Shown in pieces: positions 33,875 to 45,068 of a DNA stretch of 64,000 nucleotides. Both the position numbers and the translations under genes were made by a program. This DNA is from Amia ocellicauda (taxonomy: Eukaryota > Chordata > Actinopteri > Amiiformes > Amiidae): contig NW_027102780.1 of assembly GCF_036373705.1 (NCBI RefSeq), positions 1 through 64,000 of the forward strand. Direction: 5' to 3'. The stretch's first letter is position 1. The number at the start of each line of letters is the position of its first letter. The notes below the pieces were generated by a model that made no database searches, was not told the DNA's origin, and was given only the letters and a program-made list of their open reading frames with translations.

Positions 33875-35014
33875 ATGGCTACACCAGCTAAGAAGACACC
33901 CCCTAGCGACCACGCTGCTGATGAAGATGCGGGGGCACCTAACACAAAATTAAGATGGTCGGAAGACAGGGACCCAAAAGAGGTAACACTTTATTTTACT
34001 TTAAAAACGTGTTTAGAATATTATTATTAATTTTAAACGTATGCCGGTGTTTACATGCTGTTAGGCCGTATGTGTGTATATATGAATTTCAATGCAAAGT
34101 GAATTTAAATGCATGTTTTCTTCTTTGTATGTTTATCAAAAGAATAGTGTCAGCGCTCCTCCTCTGAGCCCCAGGGATGCTCTCCCAATGTCTGATGAAG
34201 ACGAAGGTGTCAACACTGGTGATGAGTCTGAAGATGATGACAAGGACCATGAACATGGCAGGGAGGATAAAACCTCAGACACTGATGATGGAGTTGGACC
34301 ATCAATGGAAAGAGAGGTAAATATAGAGGTCCTACAACTGTGTTTAGTTGTGTACTTCTTTACTGACCGACACACATTACAGTTTTAAGTGTTATTTTCT
34401 TTTCTCTTCATTAGAATAGTGGAGTACCAGACACCAGTGATATTGATTCCTCTGTCAACTCTTTAAGACCCCGAACAAGATTGAACATTGCATGCTTCTG
34501 TTCTTGCCTTGCTAGAACCCACAAGAGTTTTGATTCAGACAGGGAAGTTCCGAGATATAATTGTAAAAACTATGATGATCATGTAACACTAGTGATGACA
34601 CACACCATAAAGGGCATTATTGCGCTAGTGTTACAACATTGTATTGGCCGTGAATTAGTTGATAAGTGTGAGGCCTGTCTGATAGGTGACCCCAGCCAAG
34701 CACAGCATCTCTGTCTAACTTTAGATCACGAGCAAGGGAGTGTCTGGAGTAGTGTCGCTCTTATATGTAACAAAATAAGTGTCACCCGCTTTCTAAATGT
34801 TGTGTTATGTGTTGCACGTGCCCTATGTGGGCTATGCATCACCAGACAGACTGAGAAACAAGTGAAATCTCTTTTGCATAGCTTAGAAACATGCACAAAG
34901 GAATTAATGTTTAGTTCCCCCCCCCGCTGTACCGAACCCATAACGAACCGAGACTTCAAAACCGAGGTACGTACCGAACTGTCAGTTTTGTGTACCGTAA
35001 CGTTACACCCCTAA
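33875..35014 (+). CDS. Unrecognised spliced gene: acidic region plus Cys/His cluster
   Basis: A TATA box (TATAAAGA, 33,783-33,790) lies about 90 bases before the ATG at 33,875. Three open segments with GT/AG borders keep phase 0: 33,875-33,982 (basic start MATPAKKTPP), 34,143-34,316 (acidic: DEDEGVNTGDESEDDDKD), and 34,415 onward, where the frame stays open to 35,014 or splices at a GTACGT donor near 34,967. Exons 2 and 3 both begin AATAGT (Asn-Ser). The third segment holds CFCSCL, RYNCKNYDDHV, CEACLIGDPSQAQHLCL and further Cys residues, which suggest a metal-binding fold. The CxxC...DPSQxxHxCL pattern reminds me of small proteins carried near Polinton-like elements in fishes. If so, this belongs with the fossil at 31,084-33,256; a host gene is the alternative. 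Confidence 0.45.
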
Positions 35015-35138
35015 CAAATGCTGTTAAACGGCATATTTGAAACAATACATTTTTGGGAAACAGTCGCGGCTATCTAAGTTTATTTATTCAACGTTGCAGA
35101 ACCTGAAGGGGAGGGAGTCATATCTCAAAGGAGATCTG

Positions 35139-35355
35139 ATAACACTTTATTTTAAGGGGCCAGAAGTATGCATTAGTTAAGCACAAACACACTCGTAATT
35201 AATTTTTAACTTTACATATTAGTCATTATTTATTAAACATTTGAAGGATCCACATTCATGCAATAAATAAACATAAACCTAGTAATTAATGATTAACCGA
35301 ATGCACAGTAAATGCATTTTAGCCATTATTTACAACTTAGCAAACCATATATTAT
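35139..35355. mobile_element. MITE-like fragment with ATAACACTTTATTTTAAGG end
   Basis: ATAACACTTTATTTTAAGGG at the left is a terminal motif of fish MITE/DNA elements. The body is AT-rich and the right end is cut by the tandem array, so only one terminus is present. Confidence 0.4.
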
Positions 35356-37084
35356 TGTAGTGTTATGTTGGGTGTATTTTGATAAGAGCATTTTAGCTCT
35401 GAGCTGAAGCACTGATCTAAAGAAGACCTCTCCCCCCACCAAAAGTTATCAGATTTCCTTAACTCATCAGCTTGGAACTGGTTTACATCAAAGTGACAGT
35501 TTTGGGGAGGATGGCACCGAGAATAGGCCAAATAGTTTGGAATCCTGCTATGAGATAGGAGAAAGGGGCCTGTAGGTAATAAAAACTCTTTGAAGTGGAC
35601 GAGAGCCGAAATCCCGACATAGAGCTACGAACCCGGGCCAACCGGCATTTCCAAAAGATGGCATGGATTGACATCAGTCATAAATCAAGCCCCCCTCCAA
35701 TAGGACACTGGGGGCTGAAACCGAAATCCAATCTAAAAAAATCAAGAACCAATCACCTATTGATCTGACAGACTATAAAGAACAGCGCACGGTCTCTCTC
35801 TCTTACTCTCTCTCTCACCTGAACCAGAAACTCGCAACCTGTAGCTCTGTTGCCAGAACCGGAACCAGAAACCAACAAAGTCTTTGCCGGCAACAGAAGA
35901 ATTAAACTGGGAGAAGGAGATTGAGCCGTACGAAGAATTCTTTTAAAGGACTTTATTAAATAAAGAACTTTACAGACCCACCTGATCAGTGGAGTTTTAC
36001 AGCTGGACAATTGACTAAGTCGACTGAATACGAAAGTGCCAGTCATTTAAATAGCTATTTGAGTCTTAAGAAACTTGACCCTTGGAACAAACAGGGCCCT
36101 GCTTTCCTCAAAGACTTTGTCTTCAAGTAACTACGGTGGAACCCTGCTTACAAAGAAGATTTTGTGCACAACCTTGGAGCCTTCAAACCAATGGAAAATC
36201 TGTTTGGAAAAGACTCTACATTCGCGAAACCCCAACTTCCAGGTGCATCGACTGAGTGGAAGTTCTTGGACAAAGCTGAACCGGACTGCCTTTGTTCCAA
36301 CCACACGGACCTCGTGCCGTGTGCTGTTATCTGAGCCCGAAGCCAGAGAGGCCTCTCTGCGACGAAGTTCAGATAAGTTTAACAGTTTGGAGTTTGTGAT
36401 TCATGACATTTAAGAAATCAATTAGAAATGTTAATCTGTGATTCATAACTCTAGAATGTGTAATATCATTTAGTTTTCTTAAATATAAATGTGTGTTGCA
36501 TTCAACTGTTTTGTTGATAATTTTAGAAATAAAATCTGTCAACGCCGAGAAATATCTTCTCATTCCTGTTTAACTGTTTAGTCTGAAATTGACACAAGTC
36601 AATAGACGTTAGATTATTGGTGGCCCTGCCTATCCTTCATCATTGAATAATAATCAGTTAAGGGAAATTGTGGTAACAAGTAATGATAGGATCTTTCTCG
36701 GCACCTAAACGTAAATGAGACTGATATATATATAACGAGAAGTTACCTGACATAAATACTAACCTGCGTAGTTATTTAATGTCTGACTAACAATACTAAC
36801 GAGAGACTCACCTTCGTCTTACTAACCGGTATTGTAGTTAATGTGTTTATAACCTTTTTTGTTTAACGATTTGTGTGTTATCATATGCGATCCCATGGTC
36901 TTTGATTTGGTCACGGAAGTGATTTGTCTTTGATTTGTTGATCTAGAGTTGAATTTTGATTAGCTTTTCCCTTTTGTATAATTAGTGTAGTGCTACATTT
37001 AGTCTTTGTTTTTGAATAAATTTAACAATTTATATCTTTGGAATTGGTGTCTGTGTCCAATTATTACAGAAATTGAGTTCTACA
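35356..37084 (+). mobile_element. LTR-like segment in the array unit (fossil), first copy
   Basis: The segment starts TGTAG and could end CTACA at 37,080-37,084. It has a TATA-like box (GACTATAAAG) before a CT-rich tract, and AATAAA signals including one near 37,016. The start is supported because unit 1 and the other units diverge exactly upstream of TGTAG. No target duplication or coding region was found, so both the LTR status and the right end are uncertain. Copies occur in every unit, shortened in the short class. Confidence 0.35.
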
Positions 37085-37470
37085 AGATTCCAGGATTCGT
37101 GATAAGGTGATACTATAAATTCACTTCTTAAATTGAAATTTATAAGTGTACCTTACGATACAACTGATAGCACTGCAACTCAGTGTAGGTGTGCGTTCAG
37201 TCCGGCAAACACAACATTTCAGTTATGAAACGCTTTCTACAGGTGATGTATAAATGTAATATTTTCACACATTTGAATAAGTTTGATTTGATACAAGATT
37301 TATGAAGTTGACCAAACAAAATGACATAATATTTTTCAGGGGATAAAAATCTCACGACACAATTGGGTAGTCCTCACGGCACACGGGTTGAAAACCACTG
37401 AGCCAAGCCACGGTGCTTCTTGGCTTTGCACGGCCACTGAGACTGCCAGGGGAAGACGGTGAGAAGCTTC

Positions 37471-37559
37471 CCTTCGATAGCTCAGTTGGTAGAGCGGAGG
37501 ACTGTAGGTTTCAGGCAGCGGGCATCCTTAGGTCGCTGGTTCAATTCCGGCTCGAAGGA
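37471..37559 (+). tRNA. tRNA-Tyr(GTA), intron-containing, unit 1
   Basis: Exons CCTTCGATAGCTCAGTTGG... and ATCCTTAGGTCGCTGGTTC... fold into the standard vertebrate tRNA-Tyr cloverleaf, with anticodon GTA followed by G37. The intron is 16 nt (37,508-37,523) immediately after position 37, as usual for eukaryotic tRNA-Tyr. The A-box TAGCTCAGTTGG and B-box GGTTCAATTCC are intact. The first TTTT is 26 bases downstream (37,585-37,588), a minimal pol III terminator. Confidence 0.95.
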
Positions 37560-37794
37560 AGGCGTGATTATGGTTTGACATCGGTTTTGGACGAGCTCCC
37601 AAATGTCAAGCCATTGGAATTGCATGAGGACAAGGAGAAAACACCGGAAATTCGGATTTGCTGTGGAGAACTCGCATTGCCCAAACATCTCATATGCATG
37701 TGACCCTTTTCACCCTGAGCCCAGTTTTCTAAACCGGCCAGAAAGCGGTCTGGAACAATCTTGAAGCCAACACATTGTGAAGCACTTCACTGAA

Positions 37795-37867
37795 GCCCGG
37801 GTAGCTCAGCCGGTAGAGCATCAGACTTTTAATCTGAGGGTCCAGGGTTCGAGTCCCTGTTCGGGCG
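37795..37867 (+). tRNA. tRNA-Lys(TTT), unit 1
   Basis: The 73-nt cloverleaf has acceptor GCCCGGG/TTCGGGC (two G-T wobbles), D-arm GCTC/GAGC, anticodon stem TCAGA/TCTGA with loop CTTTTAA, T-arm CAGGG/CCCTG and T-loop TTCGAGT. A- and B-boxes are consensus. No T-run of four or more follows until TTTTT at 38,043-38,047, 176 bases away. Confidence 0.95.
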
Positions 37868-39265
37868 CCTTGTTGACCGAGGGCCATGATGGTGAAAAGC
37901 CTGGATGGCCTTCCAGGTGACAATGAAATATGCAGTTGCGTCTAGGCAAGGTGTCTAGTCCTCTTTGCTTCTTTCGGCAAATATCCAGCCTGGGCAAGTG
38001 TTGTCTTCCAGAGGCAAGTCAAGCCAGGAACTCTGAGAGATGTTTTTGCCGTTGACGACGTGTCACTTTAGAACAGCACAACATGCATCTCTACTTGACT
38101 TGGCACAATCTGTGAGGGTTGGGCCAACACAACGTGTCCACACATTTGCAGGCGTCTTGAAATACTTGGAATGACCTGTGGCCCCATGCCATGCAGAAGT
38201 CCACAGCTATGCGTGTCAGCATGCTCTGCTCCTCATCCCCAATGTGCCACTTGTAAGAACTTTGTAAAAAGCGACAGAGAACATGATCAGCAAAGAAACA
38301 CAATTCTCCTGAGAACGACAATCATCGTGCCGATCGTAATCTCAGTGCATACCTGGATGCCCAACAAGCCAAGCCAGTGGTTCCCAAGCGTTGTAATGCC
38401 ACGGCACACTTTGCTGAGACCAAAAACCTTCGCGGCGCACCAACATGAAAAAAAAACAAACGGATTTACTAGGTATTGTCTCACCTGAATGGCAACAGGC
38501 TGCTAAAACTATTATCACACGCACATTGCATGTTAAAGTATGTCAGTAAGGGAGTAATTTAAAGGGCAAATGTGTGAAGTGCAAGGAGTGGCCCTTAGTG
38601 GTTAGGTAAAAAAGTACACAGACAAACTAAATAATCCCTTGATACAAATCATTTATTTAGTGCAGACAGACCAAGACCAGCCACAATAAACTATTCGCAG
38701 TAAATATAAATTCACAGCAAAATAGGTTCAGTTCACAATATCCTATAACAAGCTGTATTTAACGAAGTAGTTAAACGTTACAAAGGGCATTACAATTGTT
38801 GAAAAACAATAGCACACGGATCAAACATGCTATCCCAGCCATTTTATTCGATTTGATTAGACGTTTCGCGACCGAAATGTTTTGTGTGCAGACTGAACGC
38901 ACACCTGAGCCGAGCACGATCACTATACATATCCACAGTTAATCTAAGCAGTATCATATTGTAACCGTTTCGGTCTGTTATCAACCCTTCCGGATCCAAA
39001 ACCAGGAGTCAGACACCCTTTTCGGTGGACATGCTGTTGACTTCTCACAAGCACCATCTGCCTTCACAAAGGCAGCGCTAGCAGTGGAAAGAACGAAGAA
39101 CTGCAGGAGAAACGCCGGTGCTATTTAGAGCCCGATTATTCAACACAGAGGGGGAAAACCAAGGCCAAATGAGACTTAGAGGAACAGGAGACATCCAACA
39201 ACAGTATAAAGATAAAAAGGAATTCACCACATGTCCCTTTAATCAATTGCCTTGCAGTTCCACTG

Positions 39266-39702
39266 TGTAGCGTTATGTTGGGTGTATTTTGATAAGAGCA
39301 TTTGGGCTCTGAGCTGAAGCACTGATCTAAAGAAGACCTCTCCACCCCCAAAGTTATCAGATTTCCTTTGCTCATCAGCTTGGAACTGGTTTGCATCAAA
39401 GTGACAGTTTTGGGGAGGATGGCACCGAGAAGAGGCCAAATAGGTTGAATCCTGCTATGAGATGTCTGGAGAAAGGGGCCTGTAGGTGATAAAAACTCTT
39501 TGAAGTGGACGAGAGCCGAAATCCCGACATAGTGCTACGAACCCGGGCCAACCGGCATTTCCAAAAGATGGCATGGATTGACATCAGTCATAAATCAAGC
39601 CCCCCTCCATTAGGACACTGGGGGCTGAAACCGAAATCCAATCTCAAGAACTCAAGAACCAATCACCTATTGATCTGACAGACTATAAGGAACAGTGCAC
39701 AG

Positions 39703-39743
<41 letters not shown>

Positions 39744-41989
39744 TTCTCTCTCACCTGAACCAGTAACTCGCTGCCACAGCTCAACCTGTAGCTCTGTTGC
39801 CCGAACCGGAACCAGAAACCAACCAAGTCTTTGCCGGCAACAGAAGAGTTAAACTGGGAGAAGGAGATTGAGCCGTACGAAGAATTCTTTTAAAGGACTT
39901 TATTAAATAAAGAACTTTACAGACTGCGCATGCCCGCCTGTGCCCACCTGATCAGTGGAGTTTTACAGCTGGACAATTGAGTAAGTCGAATGTATATGAA
40001 AGTGTTCAGTCATTTAAATAGCTATTTGAGTCTTAAGAAACTTGACCCTTGGAACGAACAGGGCCCTGCTTTCCTCAAAGACTTTGTCTTCAAGTAACTA
40101 CGGTGGAACCCTGCTTACAAAGAAGATTTTGTGCACAACCTTGGAGCCTTCAAACCAGTGGAAAATCTGTTTGGAAAAGACTCTAATTTCGCGAAACCCC
40201 AATTTCCAGGTGCATCGACTGAGTGGAAGTTCTTGGACAAAGCCGAACCGCACTGCCTTTGTTCCAAACCACACGGACCATGTGCCGTGTGCTGTGATCT
40301 GAGCCCGAAGACAGAGAGGCCTCTCTGCGACGAAGTTCAGATAAGTTTAACAGTTTGGAGTTCATGATTCATGACATTTGAGAAATCAATTCGAAATGTT
40401 ATTCTGTGATTCAAAACTCTAGAATGTGTAATATCATTTAGTTTTCTTAAATATAAATGTGTGTTGCATTAAACTGTTTTGTTGATAATTTTAGAAATAA
40501 AATCTGTCAACCCTGAGAAATATCTTCTCATTCCTGTTTAACTGTTTAGTCTGAAATTGACACAAGTCAATAGACGTTAGATTATTGATGGCCCTGCCTA
40601 TCCTTGATCATTGAATAATAATCAGTTAAGGGAAATTGTGGTAACAAGTAACGATAGGATCTTTCTCGGCACCTAAACGTAAATGAGACTGATATATATA
40701 TAACGAGAAGTTACCTGACATAAATACTAACCTGCGTAGTTATTTAATGTCTGACTAACAATACTAACGAGAGACTCACCTTCGTCTTACTAACCGGTAT
40801 TGTAGTTAATGTGTTTATAACCTTTTTTGTTTAACGATTTGTGTGTTAGAGCATCAGACTTTTAATCTGAGGGTCCAGGGTTCGAGTCCCTGTTCGGGCG
40901 CCTTGTTGACCGAGGGCCATGGTGGTGAAAAGCCTGGATGGCCTTCCAGGTGACAATGAAATATGCAGTTGCGTCTAGGCAAGGTGTCTAGTCCTCTTTG
41001 CTTCTTTCGGCAAATATCCAGCCTGGGCAAGTGTTGTCTTCCAGAGGCAAGTCAAGCCAGGAACTCTGAGAGATGTTTTTGCCGTTGACGACGTGTCACT
41101 TTAGAACAGCACAACATGCATCTCTACTTGACTTGGCACAATCTGTGAGGGTTGGGCCAACACAACGTGTCCACACATTTGCAGGCATCTTGAAATACTT
41201 GGAATGACCTGTGGCCCCATGCCATGCAGAAGTCCACAGCTATGCGTGTCAGCATGCTCTGCTCCTCATCCCCAATGTGCCACTTGTAAGAACTTTGTAA
41301 AAAGCGACAGAGAACATGATCAGCAAAGAAACACAATTCTCCTGAGAACGACAATCATCGTGCCGATCGTAATCTCAGTGCATACCTGGATGCCCAACAA
41401 GCCAAGCCAGTGGTTCCCAAGCGTTGTAATGCCACGGCACACTTTGCTGAGACCAAAAACCTTCGCGGCGCACCAACATGAAAAAAAAAAAAACGGATTT
41501 ACTAGGTATTGTCTCACCTGAATGGCAACAGGCTGCTAAAACTATTATCACACGCACATTGCATGTTAAAGAATGTCAGTAAGGGAGTAATTAAAAGGGC
41601 AAATGTGTGAAGTGCAAGGAGTGGCCCTTAGTGGTTAGGTAAAAAAGTACACAGACAAACTAAATAATCCCTTGATACAAATCATTTATTTAGTGCAGAC
41701 AGACCAAGACCAGCCACAATAAACTATTCGCAGTAAATATAAATTCACAGCAAAATAGGTTCAGTTCACAATATCCTATAACAAGCTGCACAAAGGCAGC
41801 GCTAGCAGTGGAAAGAACGAAGAACTGCAGGAGAAACGCCGGGGCTATTTAGAGCCCGATTATTCAACACAGAGGGGGAAAACCAAGGCCAAATGAGACT
41901 TAGAGGAACAGGAGACATCCAACAACAGTATAAAGATGAAAAGGAATTTACCACATGTCCCTTTAATCAATTGCCTTGCAGTTCCACTG
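39266..41989 (+). repeat. Array unit 2 (short class)
   Basis: The unit lacks about 0.94 kb between GATTTGTGTGTTA and GAGCATCAGAC. That removes the hAT right end, the tRNA-Tyr gene and the 5' part of tRNA-Lys. It shares variants with unit 6 (for example CATAGTGCTACG, AATTCGAAATG and ACCCTGAGAAA). Confidence 0.9.
40847..40900 (+). pseudogene. 5'-truncated tRNA-Lys(TTT), unit 2
   Basis: Only the part from TAGAGCATCAG onward remains: anticodon arm, T-arm and 3' acceptor strand. The A-box and 5' acceptor strand are gone, so no tRNA can form. Confidence 0.9.
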
Positions 41990-42422
41990 TGTAGCGTTAT
42001 GTTGGGTGTATTTTGATAAGAGCATTTGGGCTCTGAGCTGAAGCACTGATCTAAAGAAGACCTCTCCACCCCCAAAGTTATCAGATTTCCTTTGCTCATC
42101 AGCTTGGAACTGGTTTGCATCAAAGTGACAGTTTTGGGGAGGATGGCACCGAGAAGAGGCCAAATAGGTTGAATCCTGCTATGAGATGTCTGGAGAAAGG
42201 GGCCTGTAGGTGATAAAAACTCTTTGAAGTGGACGAGAGCCGAAATCCCGACATAGAGCTACGAACCCGGGCCAACCGGCATTTCCAAAAGATGGCATGG
42301 ATTGACATCAGTCATAAATCAAGCCCCCCTCCATTAGGACACTGGGGGCTGAAACCGAAATCCAATCTCAAGAACTCAAGAACCAATCACCTATTGATCT
42401 GACAGACTATAAGGAACAGTGC

Positions 42423-42468
<46 letters not shown>

Positions 42469-44094
42469 TTTCTCTCTCACCTGAACCAGTAACTCGCTGC
42501 CACAGCTCAACCTGTAGCTCTGTTGCCCGAACCGGAACCAGAAACCAACCAAGTCTTTGCCGGCAACAGAAGAGTTAAACTGGGAGAAGGAGATTGAGCC
42601 GTACGAAGAATTCTTTTAAAGGACTTTATTAAATAAAGAACTTTACAGACTGCGCATGCCCGCCTGTGCCCACCTGATCAGTGGAGTTTTACAGCTGGAC
42701 AATTGAGTAAGTCGAATGTATATGAAAGTGTTCAGTCATTTAAATAGCTATTTGAGTCTTAAGAAACTTGACCCTTGGAACGAACAGGGCCCTGCTTTCC
42801 TCAAAGACTTTGTCTTCAAGTAACTACGGTGGAACCCTGCTTACAAAGAAGATTTTGTGCACAACCTTGGAGCCTTCAAACCAGTGGAAAATCTGTTAGG
42901 AAAAGACTCTAATTTCGCGAAACCCCAACTTCCAGGTGCTTCGACTGAGTGGAAGTTCTTGGACAAAGCCGAACCGCACTGCCTTTGTTCCAAACCACAC
43001 GGACCATGTGCCGTGTGCTGTGATCTGAGCCCGAAGACAGAGAGGCCTCTCTGCGACGAAGTTCAGATAAGTTTAACAGTTTGGAGTTCATGATTCATGA
43101 CATTTGAGAAATCAATTAGAAATGTTATTCTGTGATTCAAAACTCTAGAATGTGTAATATCATTTAGTTTTCTTAAATATAAATGTGTGTTGCATTAAAC
43201 TGTTTTGTTGATAATTTTAGAAATAAAATCTGTCAACCCCGAGAAATATCTTCTCATTCCTGTTTAACTGTTTAGTCTGAAATTGACACAAGTCAATAGA
43301 CGTTAGATTATTGGTGGCCCTGCCTATCCTTGATCATTGAATAATAATCAGTTAAGGGAAATTGTGGTAACAAGTAACGATAGGATCTTTCTCGGCACCT
43401 AAACGTAAATGAGACTGATATATATATAACGAGAAGTTACCTGACATAAATACTAACCTGCGTAGTTATTTAATGTCTGACTAACAATACTAACGAGAGA
43501 CTCACCTTCGTCTTACTAACCGGTATTGTAGTTAATGTGTTTATAACCTTTTTTGTTAAACGATTTGTGTGCTATCATATGCGATCCCATGGTCTTTGAT
43601 TTGGTCACGGAAGTGATTTGTCTTTGATTTGTTGATCTAGAGTTGAATTTTAATTAGCTTTTCCCTTTTGTATAATTAGTGTAGTGCTACATTTAGTCTT
43701 TGTTTTTGAATAAATTTAACAATTTATATCTTTGGAATTGGTGTCTGTGTCCAATTATTACAGAAATTGAGTTCTACAAGATTCCAGGATTCGTGATAAG
43801 GTGATACTATAAATTCACTTCTTAAATTGAAATTTATAAGTGTACCTTACGATACAACTGATAGCACTGCAACTCAGTGTAGGTGTGCGTTCAGTCCGGC
43901 AAACACAACAATTCAGTTATGAAACGCTTTCTACAGGTGATGTATAAATGTAATATTTTCACACATTTGAATAAGTTTGATTTGATACAAGATTTATGAA
44001 GTTGACCAAACAAAATGACATAATATTTTTCAGGGGATAAAAATCTCACGACACAATTGGGTAGTCCTCACGGCACACGGGTTGAAAACCACTG
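41408..44094. mobile_element. hAT-type element in the array, complete copy spanning units 2-3
   Basis: Starts CAGTGGTTCCCAAG and ends CACGGGTTGAAAACCACTG (inverted termini CAGTGGTTCCC / CAGTGGTTTTC), flanked on both sides by the 8-bp duplication AGCCAAGC. No transposase gene is evident. It contains the LTR-like segment. Confidence 0.8.
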
Positions 44095-44164
44095 AGCCAA
44101 GCCACGGTGCTTCTTGGCTTTGCACGGCCACTGAGACTGCCAGGGGAAGACGGTGAGAAGCTTC

Positions 44165-44253
44165 CCTTCGATAGCTCAGTTGGTAGAGCGGAGGACTGTA
44201 GGTTTCAGGCAGCGGGCATCCTTAGGTCGCTGGTTCAATTCCGGCTCGAAGGA
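44165..44253 (+). tRNA. tRNA-Tyr(GTA), unit 3
   Basis: Identical to the unit 1 gene, including the 16-nt intron. Confidence 0.95.
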
Positions 44254-44488
44254 AGGCGTGATTATGGTTTGACATCGGTTTTGGACGAGCTCCCAAATGT
44301 CAAGCCATTGGAATTGCATGAGGACAAGGAGAAAACACCGGAAATTCGGATTTGCTGTGGAGAACTCGCATTGCCCAAACATCTCATATGCATGTGACCC
44401 TTTTCACCCTGAGCCCAGTTTTCTAAACCGGCCAGAAAGCGGTCTGGAACAATCATGAAGCCAACACATTGTGAAGCACTTCACTGAA

Positions 44489-44561
44489 GCTCGGGTAGCT
44501 CAGCCAGGAGGGCATCAGACTTTTAATCTGAGGGTCCAGGGTTTGAGTCCCTGTTCGGGCG
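44489..44561 (+). pseudogene. tRNA-Lys(TTT), unit 3, degenerate
   Basis: Compared with the other full copies it has GCTCGGG in the acceptor, AGCCAGGAGGGC in the D-arm (A-box altered) and GGTTTGAGTCC in the B-box, losing the near-invariant C56. The anticodon TTT remains. Transcription and folding are probably impaired. Confidence 0.8.
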
Positions 44562-45068
44562 CCTTGTTGACCGAGAGCCATGATGGTGAAAAGCCTGGAT
44601 GGCCTTCCAGGTGACAATGAAATATGCAGTTGCGTCTAGGCAAGGTGTCTAGTCCTCTTTGCTTCTTTCGGCAAATATCCAGCCTGGGCAAGTGTTGTCT
44701 TCCAGAGGCAAGTCAAGCCAGGAACTCTGAGAGATGTTTTTGCCGTTGACGACGTGTCACTTTAGAACAGCACAACATGCATCTCTACTTGACTTGGCAC
44801 AATCTGTGAGGGTTGGGCCAACACAACGTGTCCACACATTTGCAGGCGTCTTGAAATACTTGGAATGACCTGTGGCCCCATGCCATGCAGAAGTCCACAG
44901 CTATGCGTGTCAGCATGCTCTGCTCCTCATCCCCAATGTGCCACTTGTAAGAACTTTGTAAAAAGCGACAGAGAACATGATCAGCAAAGAAACACAATTC
45001 TCCTGAGAACGACAATCATCGTGCCGATCGTAATCTCAGTGCATACCTGGATGCCCAACAAGCCAAGC

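Larger units (their letters stand above)
35356..39265 (+). repeat. Array unit 1 (long class, edge copy)
   Basis: This is the leftmost unit. Its first kilobase differs from other units at many positions and lacks 18 bases (ACTGCGCATGCCCGCCTG) before CCACCTGATCAG. From about 36,600 onward it is nearly identical to the rest. It carries the roughly 0.3-kb segment (about 38,755-39,065) otherwise seen only in unit 5, plus both tRNA genes. Confidence 0.9.

Noticed and set aside
33584-33913. Long open frames on both strands in the CA/CCC-rich spacer
   Set aside because: The sequence is imperfectly tandem-repetitive (CACCCATACACGC / CCACACCCCGCC type), so open frames in several phases are expected without coding.
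37413-37703. A 96-codon open frame across the tRNA-Tyr gene in each full unit
   Set aside because: It reads through a perfect tRNA gene and its flanks, so it is chance coding.
40042-40367. Overlapping 86- and 78-codon frames in the LTR-like part of each array unit
   Set aside because: Short, overlapping in different frames, no domain, and variable between units; probably leader-like non-coding sequence.
44785-45015. A 76-codon open frame on the minus strand repeated in all full array units (also at 38,091, 41,124, 48,424, 52,072, 55,105, 58,761 and 61,475)
   Set aside because: Its conservation follows from recent unit amplification. It has no recognisable domain, overlaps another open frame on the opposite strand and lies in tDNA spacer.
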